A stretch of 13,863 bases of DNA from Legionella genomosp. 1 (GCA_945865355.1 CAMBDN010000041.1:1-13863); one strand, 5' to 3'; positions 1 to 7,679 are shown, numbered from the stretch's first letter. Numbers and translations are program-made. The notes: generated by a model from the sequence alone, not told the origin.

Positions 1-44
1 TCTTTTCAATGTTCATTGAGTTTCTTCCATACATAAATGAATAA

Positions 45-73
45 TTAATCTATCGAATACCTTTGTGTATAAT
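45..73 (+). promoter_or_regulatory. Likely sigma-70 promoter of the first two-gene unit
   Basis: A perfect TATAAT lies at 68-73. A weak -35-like TTAATC lies 17 bases upstream at 45-50 (three of six consensus positions). Transcription would start near position 80, about 20 bases before the first ATG, which leaves room for the GGGTGA ribosome-binding sequence at 91-96. The -10 box is convincing and the -35 box is not, so an activator may be needed. The call rests on consensus matching alone. Confidence 0.5.
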
Positions 74-79
74 ATTCGA
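53..79. promoter_or_regulatory. Inverted repeat enclosing the -10 box, candidate operator
   Basis: TCGAATA at 53-59 is matched by its exact reverse complement TATTCGA at 73-79, with 13 bases between. The right arm touches the end of the -10 box (68-73), and the left arm lies between -35 and -10. A dimeric repressor bound here would block the polymerase. Short AT-rich repeats arise by chance fairly often, so this is a candidate only. Confidence 0.3.
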
Positions 80-99
80 ACAAAATCACCGGGTGAATA

Positions 100-966
100 A
101 TGATGACTACGATTGTTTATAACTCCGCCAATATCCAGGCGTGGCAAAATGAATTACCAGCGCTCGCTTATCAAATCCAAGAAAATAACCGACTTGTAAC
201 TGAACACAATAATGTATTAATTCCGCTACACAGCAAAAACCAAGTGCTCCAATCGCAGATAAACTCAGTACAGTTACAAATTAATCTTGCTGAGTTAAGA
301 AACAGTCAAGACAGAAACTATCACTATCACCACCACCACCATCATCAATCCGGTTTTTTACATACGGCAGGTGATGTTCTTGCTACGATAAATACGATTG
401 CACTTTATAGTCAATTGAATGGCTTAAGAGGACAAGAAGCACAATTAGTAGCGACGATGCAGCCTCATATCCGGCAAGTGGATAGTGGTAATGCTATTAT
501 TAGCCAGTCACGCTCCAGAAGTCGCTGGTTAACGACTCATATTAGTGAAGGTAATCAATTTTTACAGAACATAAGAAATAATCCATTAGGCTTAATAACG
601 TCACTACAGCATAAAATCGACGTTGAGTTTAAATTTTATGATGATAATAATTCAGCAGGACGATCACCACAAGTGAGAATTTGTTTACTGAATCTTGCCG
701 CTAAACTAAAACAATTGTCACCCGCTGAACATGCTGATAACAAAACAACCCAATTGAAATACCTACAATTATGTGCGTTTATTTATGAAATGCATCGCCA
801 AGTAGCGCTAGAAAATCAAGATCATGCGTTTCAAGCAATATTGGCGGGGTTGATTGATACTACTCATATCGCTCAACAGGGTGATTTACCAGATGAACTA
901 CAAACAGGGATCAGTGTTGCAAGTCATTTTAATACCTTGCAACAGAACAATGTTGGGTTATTTTGA
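100..966 (+). CDS. Unrecognised soluble coiled-coil protein with a natural polyhistidine run
   Basis: I do not recognise this 288-residue protein. No signal peptide or membrane segment is visible. Residues about 20-66 are rich in Q, N, L and E with heptad-like spacing and probably form a coiled coil. A histidine run follows (H75, then H77-H82) and could bind metal such as zinc or nickel. The rest looks helical, with a Ser-Arg stretch near residue 137. The start is supported by GGGTGA at 91-96; the ATG at 100 or the one at 103 could be used. The next gene begins right after its stop, so the two are almost surely co-transcribed and may be translationally coupled. The histidine codons are mixed CAC and CAT, and the run sits in the middle of the protein. 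Its style recalls the many lineage-specific proteins of Legionellales, but an effector role would be speculation. Confidence 0.75.
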   Translation: MMTTIVYNSANIQAWQNELPALAYQIQENNRLVTEHNNVLIPLHSKNQVLQSQINSVQLQINLAELRNSQDRNYHYHHHHHHQSGFLHTAGDVLATINTIALYSQLNGLRGQEAQLVATMQPHIRQVDSGNAIISQSRSRSRWLTTHISEGNQFLQNIRNNPLGLITSLQHKIDVEFKFYDDNNSAGRSPQVRICLLNLAAKLKQLSPAEHADNKTTQLKYLQLCAFIYEMHRQVALENQDHAFQAILAGLIDTTHIAQQGDLPDELQTGISVASHFNTLQQNNVGLF

Positions 967-1527
967 GTGACAGCACAAGAGCTAGTGGGCATTGAGAAAA
1001 ATATTTTTACACAAGAACTGGCCTCTATTCAAGCGCGAAAAGTTACAATGAATGCCCTTCAAAATAAAATTAATTCAGCAGTTCGTGCCATTGAAGAAGA
1101 ATTACAAAATAAAAGCAGAAACAACGAATATATTGATTATCATTTTTATAATCGTGCACTACGTGATTTGCATCGAGTCGCATTAAATTCAAATGATTAT
1201 CGTGCAGTAAATCATTTAGGGCAGCTGGCTGAATCAGCGTCTGGTAAACCATCGACTAGCAAAAAGCTTCTCGGCGCTTTACCGGCAGTGTTAGGTTTAT
1301 TTGTTATCACTGCGAGTATCACGCTATTTGCTTTAACAGCAGGGGGGAGTTCTGTTGTAAGTGGTCTTGGTTTGGCGCTTGGCCTTTCGTTAGGGGGCCT
1401 AGGAATGGCTTTGGGCGGTGGATTGACCTTCTTTGGCTCTAAGAAGTTCAAAAACGGACAGCGCCAAGGTTTATCTAAAGAATTGACGGACATTAAAGAG
1501 GAAGTGTTCCATCCTGTGCCTGCTTAG
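967..1527 (+). CDS. Unrecognised two-helix membrane protein paired with the polyhistidine protein
   Basis: I do not recognise this protein of up to 186 residues. The N-terminal part (about 1-95) is polar and probably helical. Two hydrophobic segments follow: about 101-123, and a very Gly/Leu-rich one at about 129-157. A short, charged C-terminal tail comes last. The shape is a membrane hairpin with a large soluble N-terminal domain. The stop of the preceding gene (964-966) directly abuts the GTG at 967. That GTG has little ribosome-binding sequence. A GTG at 985 has AAGAG just upstream, and an ATG at 1048 is also in frame, so the start is uncertain. The unit ends at the terminator at 1531-1567. 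The tight pairing suggests that the membrane protein anchors or partners the upstream protein, but nothing in the sequence proves this. Confidence 0.7.
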   Translation: MTAQELVGIEKNIFTQELASIQARKVTMNALQNKINSAVRAIEEELQNKSRNNEYIDYHFYNRALRDLHRVALNSNDYRAVNHLGQLAESASGKPSTSKKLLGALPAVLGLFVITASITLFALTAGGSSVVSGLGLALGLSLGGLGMALGGGLTFFGSKKFKNGQRQGLSKELTDIKEEVFHPVPA

Positions 1528-1530
1528 GAT

Positions 1531-1567
1531 GATGCGCCTCCCTTTCTCAAAGGGAGGCATCTTTTTT
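1531..1567 (+). terminator. Rho-independent terminator of the two-gene unit
   Basis: The arms GATG(CG)CCTCCCTTT and AAAGGGAGGCATC pair around a three-base loop, with a two-base bulge, and six T residues follow at 1562-1567. The hairpin lies four bases after the stop at 1527. The minus-strand helicase gene ends inside the T tract (its stop is 1566-1568), so the same hairpin sits just past that gene, but with no T run on that side. Its core resembles the repeat arms at 4855-4937. Confidence 0.85.
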
Positions 1568-4500
1568 ACGGATCACCAAAAGCCATCTTGTCAGAAACGT
1601 CATTATCGACAAAGTCCCAAGCCACCCAATGATTGCTGGCTAAGTAATACAGCCCACAGCGGATCGGTACATCGGTGTCCCGGTTAGCAAAGAGCCGTGC
1701 ATAATCGTTAACTTGTTGGTGATGGCGCTCTTGGGTTGCTTTATCTTCGTGTCCTGTTTTGAAATCGATGATCCATCGTATTCCGTTTTCACAAAAGGTA
1801 CGGTCGATGATCTTGGTTGTGACGGCATGTTGGTCATTGACCAACAATTCATATTCATTTCGTTCGTTTTGATGGGAACAGATAAGCCATTGGCCAATGG
1901 GGTCGTTAAAAAATTGTGTTAATTGTTCATGGAGCTGCTCTTTTGCAGCATGAAATTCATTGGCTTTAAATCCCATGGTTTTTAATTGATGATTCGCTAA
2001 TTCCCAAGGTATTTCTGTCACGGATGTGGGGTGGTTGTCGCAAATCCATTGCAATAATTCATGAGCCACAATGCCAATAAGGCGCGGTGCGTGATTAGCG
2101 ATCATCAATGGGGAACTATTGGGGCGCACAGATAGAGGTGGTTGCTGATAAAATTCGATGGGTAAGTGGTATAGTGAGGGTAGCTTGCTTGCTTTGTCGC
2201 GGGTATTAGCGTCTTGTATTGTCGCGATAAATTCTTGGTTTTTTAACAAATGACGAAACGTTCCTTGACTAATTTTTTCACTGTAGTCAAAAAGATAAAG
2301 ACGTTTTTTTGCGCGCGTTACTGCAACATATAACAGACGGTGCAATTCGTAATTGTTTTTTTGTGAATCTAATTTACCCAGATAATCATATAGTAGGCAA
2401 CTTTCTTGATGCGCTGCTTTTATTGGCGAGAGCAGCAAAACTTCATCGTGCTGTTGACTTGGCAATTTAAGCCAACGTAGCATCGGCGTATCAATATTAG
2501 CAGGCTTTGAACCTAGACCAGGTAAGAACACGCAATCAAATTCGAGTCCTTTCGACTTATGGATCGTCATGATCTTTAAACGCGCAGGAACGACTTGCTG
2601 TGAATAAAGTTTGTTAAATTCAAGGTTAAACTGCTCTAGATCCTCGATTTGCCCATCTTGTTCATAGCGCTCTAGTAAGAGCCAATATTGCTCCAAGTCA
2701 TCTTGCTCTGATGGTTGCAAAATTTTGTCAAGATGCAGTGCGTTGAGCGTAGCGATTAACCAGGGTAGCAGCGGTTGTTGATGACGACTAGCGAGTGCAT
2801 CGTTCAGTACGGTGTAGATAAAATGAGCACGAACTCTTCCTTCATCACTCAATTCTACCAGGTGCTCTACTTGTGATAATGCAAAGTATATCGATTTATT
2901 TTTTGCGACATTGGCGATACTGTGCAAATCGGCCAAAGATAATCCACACCAAGGGCTGCGCAGTAGCGATAGCCAAGCTAGGCGGTTGGCTGGCATCAAC
3001 AAGGCCTGCGTCAACGACCAAATATCTCTTAGATGCGGGAGTTGGGCTAGAAGATCAATGTCAACACCTTGGAACGGTATGTTTTGTGCTCTTAGACATT
3101 GGACGAGTGTGGTCAGCTGATTGCGAGAACGCACGAGAATGGCTATTTCATCGTTAGCATTTGTTTGTAATTCCAAGATGACTTGTTTGACGAGAGCGCT
3201 TGCTTCTTGATCGCGATTTTCAAATTGATAGGCCATTATTAAGCTACTATTATCGGATGGTTTCACATTGACCGATGGATGATAGGATACAGCACCCGAT
3301 TCAATGTCATCGGTTTCTGGAAAAATAAATTTAAACTGGCTGTTTACCCAATCTACAATTGTCGCCGTCGAACGAAAATTACTGTTCAATTCCAAGGGCA
3401 CTAAATTGACGGATCCAATTCCTTGTTCTTTTGCGCGTAAAAAAAGACCCACCTCTGCCGCACGAAAGCGATAAATGGATTGCATCGGATCGCCCACAAC
3501 AAACAGGGTTTTACCATCATTGGGTTGCCAATTTTGCACGAGCTTCGTTAGTAATTGAAATTGCTGAATAGAGGTATCTTGAAACTCATCCACAAGGAGA
3601 TGTTCTATGCTGTTATCAAGGTACAGTGCCAAATCAGTAGGGCAGAGATCATCGCCCAAGGCCAGTAGGGCTTGCTGTGAAATCGCCGTGAAGTCAACCT
3701 CATTTTGTTCACTAAAAATTAACTGCAAATGGGCTGCCAACAAGGGGAGGAGGGTGAATAATGCTTGTAAAATATCCCACTGTTCCTTGTCATATTCTGG
3801 CTGAGGTAATTCCTTGACGCGTAATAACGCTTCCAAGAAATCAGGTAACTCCTCCAGTTGATTAAGCAGGATCTTGCTGGCAGCTTTAAGCTCGTCATAT
3901 TCATTATTTGGACATGCCCCACGTTTTAAGCCCACATGGTGATCAAAGGCTTTGCGTAAGGTGTTTTGTGTGGTTAGTAATAGTGCGGCTAAACTTGACG
4001 CCAGATGTCCATCGACCTGTTGAAAAGATTGCCAATCGAGCAAGGGGTAGCGTGGTGATGCAGGGTTGTTCTCTATCCTAACAAGTCGTTTTGCAAGCAG
4101 AACCAATTCATTGGCATCATGACTGGGAATGCTACGCTGCAATCGTAGCAACTCATGTTGAATAATCCGCGATAGAGCTTGTTCATAGGTTGCCTTATTT
4201 TGTTCTTTCGCCTGGAATATCAAGTTTAACCATTGGTCGCGATTAGCCAACAATTCACTAAACAACGACAGCAACTTATCTTGGCGATTATCAACGTGGT
4301 GGAGTAACTTTTTTAAGGGCTGATGGTAATCCGTATGTTCAATGGCGAAGGCCAAGCACGCACGTGCTGCTGCCAGATAATGACTTTGTGGTTTATCAGT
4401 GATTTGTGCATAGGGAACTTGTTTTTCCTGTATGGGGATCGCTTGGGTTAATGTTTGACATAAGGAGTCAATGGTGATGATTCGCATGCGTGCAGGCTGT

Positions 4501-4826
4501 TGGATGAGTTGCCAATTCAGCTTTTTATCTCGTTCGAGGGCTAGTGTTGCAAATTCTAGGGTTTGTTGTTGATGACTCGATGTGGCCTCAAGCTGGCTTT
4601 CTGCTTGCTGGAGGGCACGTAAAATACGAGCGCGCATTTCACTGGCGGCTTTTCGTGTAAAAGTTAGTGCAATAATTTGTTCAGGCGCATTAACTCGGCT
4701 GAGCAGTCTTAAGTAGCGTTGCGTCAGAATTTCTGTTTTACCTGAACCTGCTGGAGCTTGCACAATAAAAGACTGGCAAGGGTCCGTTGCTTGTTGGCGT
4801 TGGAGGCTGTCGTTTAGCATCGTCAT
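1566..4826 (-). CDS. UvrD/RecB-family DNA helicase with C-terminal PD-(D/E)XK nuclease (AddA-like)
   Basis: This 1086-residue protein is a superfamily 1A helicase fused to a nuclease, as in RecB and AddA, and should act on broken DNA ends in the cytoplasm. Visible helicase motifs are Walker A APAGSGKT at 24-31, motif Ia ALTFTRKAASEM at 53-64, motif II VDEFQDTS near 410, motif III VVGDPMQSIYRF near 443, NSNFRST after it, motif V TIHKSKGLEFD near 750 and motif VI LLYVAVTRAKKRL near 830. The C-terminal nuclease shows GIVAHELLQW, IIDRTF, IIDFKTG near 1017 (the D-x-K pair) and QVNDYARLF near 1035. All key residues are present, so it is probably active. AddA enzymes usually work with an AddB partner encoded next door. 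Here the upstream neighbour is lysAC, across a repeat, so any partner lies outside the window. I leave the symbol blank because RecB-like, AddA-like and stand-alone family members cannot be separated here. The ATG at 4824-4826 is chosen; an ATG two codons later is possible. Confidence 0.9.
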   Translation of the reverse strand: MTMLNDSLQRQQATDPCQSFIVQAPAGSGKTEILTQRYLRLLSRVNAPEQIIALTFTRKAASEMRARILRALQQAESQLEATSSHQQQTLEFATLALERDKKLNWQLIQQPARMRIITIDSLCQTLTQAIPIQEKQVPYAQITDKPQSHYLAAARACLAFAIEHTDYHQPLKKLLHHVDNRQDKLLSLFSELLANRDQWLNLIFQAKEQNKATYEQALSRIIQHELLRLQRSIPSHDANELVLLAKRLVRIENNPASPRYPLLDWQSFQQVDGHLASSLAALLLTTQNTLRKAFDHHVGLKRGACPNNEYDELKAASKILLNQLEELPDFLEALLRVKELPQPEYDKEQWDILQALFTLLPLLAAHLQLIFSEQNEVDFTAISQQALLALGDDLCPTDLALYLDNSIEHLLVDEFQDTSIQQFQLLTKLVQNWQPNDGKTLFVVGDPMQSIYRFRAAEVGLFLRAKEQGIGSVNLVPLELNSNFRSTATIVDWVNSQFKFIFPETDDIESGAVSYHPSVNVKPSDNSSLIMAYQFENRDQEASALVKQVILELQTNANDEIAILVRSRNQLTTLVQCLRAQNIPFQGVDIDLLAQLPHLRDIWSLTQALLMPANRLAWLSLLRSPWCGLSLADLHSIANVAKNKSIYFALSQVEHLVELSDEGRVRAHFIYTVLNDALASRHQQPLLPWLIATLNALHLDKILQPSEQDDLEQYWLLLERYEQDGQIEDLEQFNLEFNKLYSQQVVPARLKIMTIHKSKGLEFDCVFLPGLGSKPANIDTPMLRWLKLPSQQHDEVLLLSPIKAAHQESCLLYDYLGKLDSQKNNYELHRLLYVAVTRAKKRLYLFDYSEKISQGTFRHLLKNQEFIATIQDANTRDKASKLPSLYHLPIEFYQQPPLSVRPNSSPLMIANHAPRLIGIVAHELLQWICDNHPTSVTEIPWELANHQLKTMGFKANEFHAAKEQLHEQLTQFFNDPIGQWLICSHQNERNEYELLVNDQHAVTTKIIDRTFCENGIRWIIDFKTGHEDKATQERHHQQVNDYARLFANRDTDVPIRCGLYYLASNHWVAWDFVDNDVSDKMAFGDP

Positions 4827-4854
4827 CTTATGGGTTGGTGGAGAAATAAAATAC

Positions 4855-4937
4855 CGCCCTAGCCCCCTTTTTCAAAGGGGGGAGGATTTGTACCGTCATG
4901 TTTTGTTCCCCCCTTTGAAAAAGGGGGGCTAGGGGGG
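4855..4937. repeat. REP-doublet-like inverted repeat between lysAC and the helicase gene
   Basis: The left arm (4855-4882) and right arm (4908-4937) are near-exact reverse complements. Each reads C-rich, CTAG, C5-6, TTTTTCAAA, G6. Each arm also carries its own small palindrome (C5-6 TTT.. / ..AAA G6). The 25-base spacer is unrelated. Two inverted REP units around a short spacer is the layout of a REPIN. It could fold into one long cruciform, or into two small hairpins in RNA. It lies wholly between the start of the helicase gene (4826) and the stop of lysAC (4964), in a transcript that could run through both. It may protect or attenuate that transcript. No transposase is in the window. Confidence 0.8.
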
Positions 4938-4963
4938 ATTTATCTATCACTTGCTCCGATAAT

Positions 4964-7522
4964 CTAAATCACAACTTCCTCTGCCGGCGCCCGCAAGTTA
5001 TACGAAGAACTCATGCAATGACCATAAGCACCTGCATTGGCAATGAGCATCAGGTCGTTTTCATAGGTATCAGGTAATAAGCGGTCATAACCTAAGGTAT
5101 CGCTTGATTCACAAATGGGGCCTACGATATGGGCAAAAGCCTTTTTCTCTTCGGTCAGACGGCTTAAATTGACGATGTCATGGTAAGCACCATACAGTGC
5201 TGGTCGAATTAAAGAGTTCATTCCCGTTTCAATCCCAATAAAACGAACCTTTCCTTTTTCTTTGCACTGCGTTACTTTTGCGAGAATCACGCCACTTTCG
5301 GCGACAAAGAATCGTCCTGGCTCAAGCCATAGCGATAGTTGAGGGTATCGTGTTTTAACGGCCATCAGCGAGCTATCCAAAGCGGCCATGTCCAAGGATT
5401 GTTGTCCTGGCTTGTCAACAACACCCAGTCCGCCGCCTATGTTAATGATATGTATCTCAGGGAAACGGGATATTTCGGCAGCCAACATGAGGGCTGTCTG
5501 CTGCCACAAATCAAGGGATAAAATGCCGCTGCCTGAGTGAGCATGCAAACCGATCACTTTGATATTGTGCTGCGCTATCAATGTTGAAGCTTGGTCCAAA
5601 TCTTCTTTGGTGATACCAAATTTTGATTCGTTACCTCCGGTGCATACAAATTTATGATGACCGGCGCCACATCCTGGATCAATACGTAATAACACCGATT
5701 TGCCACGGAGGAGATCGGGCCAATTTTGTAGTGGATATAAGCTATCGATTGTTACGTAGCAATCGATAGCGAAAGCATATTCATATTCTGATTTAGCAGC
5801 AAAATTAGGCGTAAATAACAAACGGTTTTTATCTATCGTCGGAAATAACGCTAAAACGTGCTTTAATTCATCGATCGATACGCACTCAAAACCGATATTC
5901 TTTTGGTATAATGTTTGCAGTACACCTGGATGTGGATTGGCTTTGATGGCATAAAACAGTTGATCAATCGCCTTTAAACTCAGTAACTCATCAGCCTTCT
6001 CAGCCTGAGTCTGGCTGTCATAAACATAACAGGGTGAATGAGAGGCACCTATGTTCAATAATTCGTCTCGTTTCGTTTCCCACCATGGCGTTTTGCGCGC
6101 TGCGGGATTACCAAACTCTTCATGCCAACTTTTTGAGTAATAAAAACTTTGCGGATTGTTTTCAATCAATAAATTATGGAGTTGTTGGCAAAGCTTATCT
6201 GCTTGCGATTCATCAACCACGAAGGTTAAGTTCAGGTCATTAGAGGCCAGGGACATGAGATACACTTGTTTGGCTTCAAAAACTTCTAGGGTTGGGCCTA
6301 ACTGTGGTAATACAGTGCGAATATGATGACCGACCAAGCTCACTGCACTACAGGGTTCGATAACTTTAGCTCGGCAAAATTTATTTAAGTCAACGATCAG
6401 GGCTTCTAAAGCGCCTCGGTCGTGCAACTTGGAGTTGCTGTCTAAGGACAGGGTGACGTTAAATTCTGACGACGAAAGAAGGTCTACTGAATAACCATGT
6501 TCTTTAAAGGTAGCAAATACATCCGACAAGAAACCAACTTGTTGCCACATGTTTAAAGTATCGATTGAGATGAGCGTGATACTGTGTTTGACTTGGATTG
6601 ATTTGATGGGTGGGGCGTTATCATCGCTATCTTTTGTTATATACGTGCCGGAATGCTCAGGCATACACGTATATTTAACTATCATTGGGATACCTGCTCG
6701 CCTGACAGGGGGCAAACAATTGGGATGTAATACTTTTGCACCCATAGAGGCAATTTCTTGCGCCTCATCATAATTCAATTGTTTTAATAACCGCGCATGG
6801 GGTAGCTGATGAGGATTAGCCGTATAGATGCCAGGGACGTCGGTCCAAATTTCACAAGCTGTTGCGTCGAGAATAGCGGCAAGTAAAGCCGCTGAAGTGT
6901 CTGAGCCCCCGCGCCCCAGCAAAACAGTATCACCATGCGAATTGGCCGCAATAAACCCCTGCGTGATGATGACATCAGCACCACTTTGTGCAAGTTGCAT
7001 CGCTAAGTTTGGATTGTGCTCACTGTTGCAACGAGCTGCTAGAAAATTAACGGCGTTTCCACCAGGGATGGGCACGGCAAGTAATGCTTCGCGTACATCA
7101 TACCATTGGCAATTAATGTCTTGTTGCTGTAAAAATGCATGGCCTAAGCGTGTCATCATCAACTCACCTAGGCTTAAGATTTGCGCATGTGTTTTGGCAG
7201 GTGCTTCGCGCAACAGGGCGATGCCTGTCAGCCATTGTTGCAATTGTTGTAAATCAAGTTCTATCAACTGACGACTAACTTCCAATTCGTCGGCAAGTTG
7301 TAAATACCCGTTAGTGAGTTCTGCTTGGATACTGTGATGCTCATCAAGTAATGCGGTTTCTATCAACTTTTCCAATTTATTGGAGGCTTGGGTCAGCGCT
7401 GAGCACACGATGACGGGTTGCACCCCGGTGTTGATGTGCTTTTTAGTAATGGCCGCTATATGTTCCCACGTTTCACGAGAGGAAACGCTAGTGCCTCCAA
7501 ATTTGGTAACGATTTGTCGCAT
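4964..7522 (-). CDS. Bifunctional aspartokinase / diaminopimelate decarboxylase
   Basis: This 852-residue chain joins the first and last enzymes of lysine synthesis. The N-terminal aspartokinase phosphorylates aspartate. It shows KFGGTSV at 7-13, GRGGSDTSA near 203, and a WTDVPGIYTANP stretch with KVLHPNC further on. Two ACT-type regulatory segments follow, starting near residues 313 and 391, so lysine feedback control is plausible. The C-terminal half, from about 475, is a PLP-dependent decarboxylase that turns meso-diaminopimelate into lysine. It has YAIKAN with the PLP lysine near 522-527, HAHSGSG near 657, INIGGGLG near 692, EPGR near 733, CESSD near 803 and NAGAYGHCMSSSYN near the end. 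Catalytic residues appear intact in both halves. Such fusions are known in Xanthomonadaceae and Legionellales. The intermediate diaminopimelate also feeds peptidoglycan. The ATG is followed at once by family sequence. The C-terminus stops soon after the SSSYN motif, which is short for a decarboxylase. Confidence 0.95.
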   Translation of the reverse strand: MRQIVTKFGGTSVSSRETWEHIAAITKKHINTGVQPVIVCSALTQASNKLEKLIETALLDEHHSIQAELTNGYLQLADELEVSRQLIELDLQQLQQWLTGIALLREAPAKTHAQILSLGELMMTRLGHAFLQQQDINCQWYDVREALLAVPIPGGNAVNFLAARCNSEHNPNLAMQLAQSGADVIITQGFIAANSHGDTVLLGRGGSDTSAALLAAILDATACEIWTDVPGIYTANPHQLPHARLLKQLNYDEAQEIASMGAKVLHPNCLPPVRRAGIPMIVKYTCMPEHSGTYITKDSDDNAPPIKSIQVKHSITLISIDTLNMWQQVGFLSDVFATFKEHGYSVDLLSSSEFNVTLSLDSNSKLHDRGALEALIVDLNKFCRAKVIEPCSAVSLVGHHIRTVLPQLGPTLEVFEAKQVYLMSLASNDLNLTFVVDESQADKLCQQLHNLLIENNPQSFYYSKSWHEEFGNPAARKTPWWETKRDELLNIGASHSPCYVYDSQTQAEKADELLSLKAIDQLFYAIKANPHPGVLQTLYQKNIGFECVSIDELKHVLALFPTIDKNRLLFTPNFAAKSEYEYAFAIDCYVTIDSLYPLQNWPDLLRGKSVLLRIDPGCGAGHHKFVCTGGNESKFGITKEDLDQASTLIAQHNIKVIGLHAHSGSGILSLDLWQQTALMLAAEISRFPEIHIINIGGGLGVVDKPGQQSLDMAALDSSLMAVKTRYPQLSLWLEPGRFFVAESGVILAKVTQCKEKGKVRFIGIETGMNSLIRPALYGAYHDIVNLSRLTEEKKAFAHIVGPICESSDTLGYDRLLPDTYENDLMLIANAGAYGHCMSSSYNLRAPAEEVVI
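5741..5770. repeat. Perfect 11-bp inverted repeat inside the decarboxylase half of lysAC
   Basis: GCTATCGATTG at 5741-5751 and CAATCGATAGC at 5760-5770 are exact reverse complements around an eight-base loop. The repeat is in coding sequence (residues around AIDCYVTID), so it could form a stable hairpin in the lysAC mRNA or serve as a protein-binding palindrome. It may be chance: the two arms encode the similar peptides AID and TID. Confidence 0.6.
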
Positions 7523-7576
7523 AACTTAATCCGTGCAAAAATAGAACACATTAGCATGGACCGAAGTGAAGTTACA

Positions 7577-7642
7577 AGAGGCATCTAAGAATATTTATCG
7601 GGAAGTGTTTTCAATAGAATCGCATTCATTTATGATGCCTCT
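7577..7642. promoter_or_regulatory. Spaced inverted repeat in the lysAC / fadL divergent intergenic region
   Basis: AGAGGCATC at 7577-7585 and GATGCCTCT at 7634-7642 are exact nine-base reverse complements, 48 bases apart. The right arm overlaps the likely -10 and start region of the fadL-family gene. The left arm lies upstream of its -35 and in the leader side of lysAC. Two half-sites or two operators bridged by a loop would fit, as would an unrelated coincidence. No lysine-riboswitch structure was recognised in the 133-base gap. Confidence 0.35.
7608..7636 (+). promoter_or_regulatory. Likely promoter of the FadL-family gene
   Basis: TTTTCA at 7608-7613 and TATGAT at 7631-7636 are separated by exactly 17 bases, matching four and five of six consensus positions. 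The start of transcription would be near 7643, giving a leader of roughly 37 bases. This is consensus matching only. Confidence 0.45.
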
Positions 7643-7667
7643 CGTCTCTTAAAAGTTGTACGATCAC

Positions 7668-7671
7668 GGAG
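7668..7671 (+). promoter_or_regulatory. Ribosome-binding site fixing the FadL-family start
   Basis: GGAG lies eight bases before the ATG at 7680. The in-frame TTG at 7656 has no comparable site and would put charged residues in front of the signal peptide, so the ATG at 7680 is preferred. Confidence 0.7.
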
Positions 7672-7679
7672 TGAAATGC

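Noticed and set aside
322..345. The polyhistidine run as a cloning tag or vector contamination
   Set aside because: It sits in the middle of a long natural frame, the codons are mixed CAC and CAT, a tyrosine interrupts the run, and no vector-like linker or protease site flanks it.
1212..1493. 93-codon open frame antisense to the membrane-hairpin gene
   Set aside because: The proline-rich translation is what the reverse of a Gly/Ala-rich membrane segment gives. It has no ribosome site or motif.
6828..7271. 147-codon open frame antisense to the aspartokinase half of lysAC
   Set aside because: It lies wholly inside a strongly conserved enzyme on the other strand, and its translation has no recognisable motif. 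It is a shadow frame.
7523..7655. Lysine riboswitch upstream of lysAC
   Set aside because: The gap is only 133 bases, shared with a divergent gene, and no multi-helix junction or conserved L-box segments could be recognised.
7656..7679. Upstream TTG start for the FadL-family protein
   Set aside because: The ATG at 7680 has GGAG at the right distance and opens directly into a normal signal peptide. The TTG has neither.
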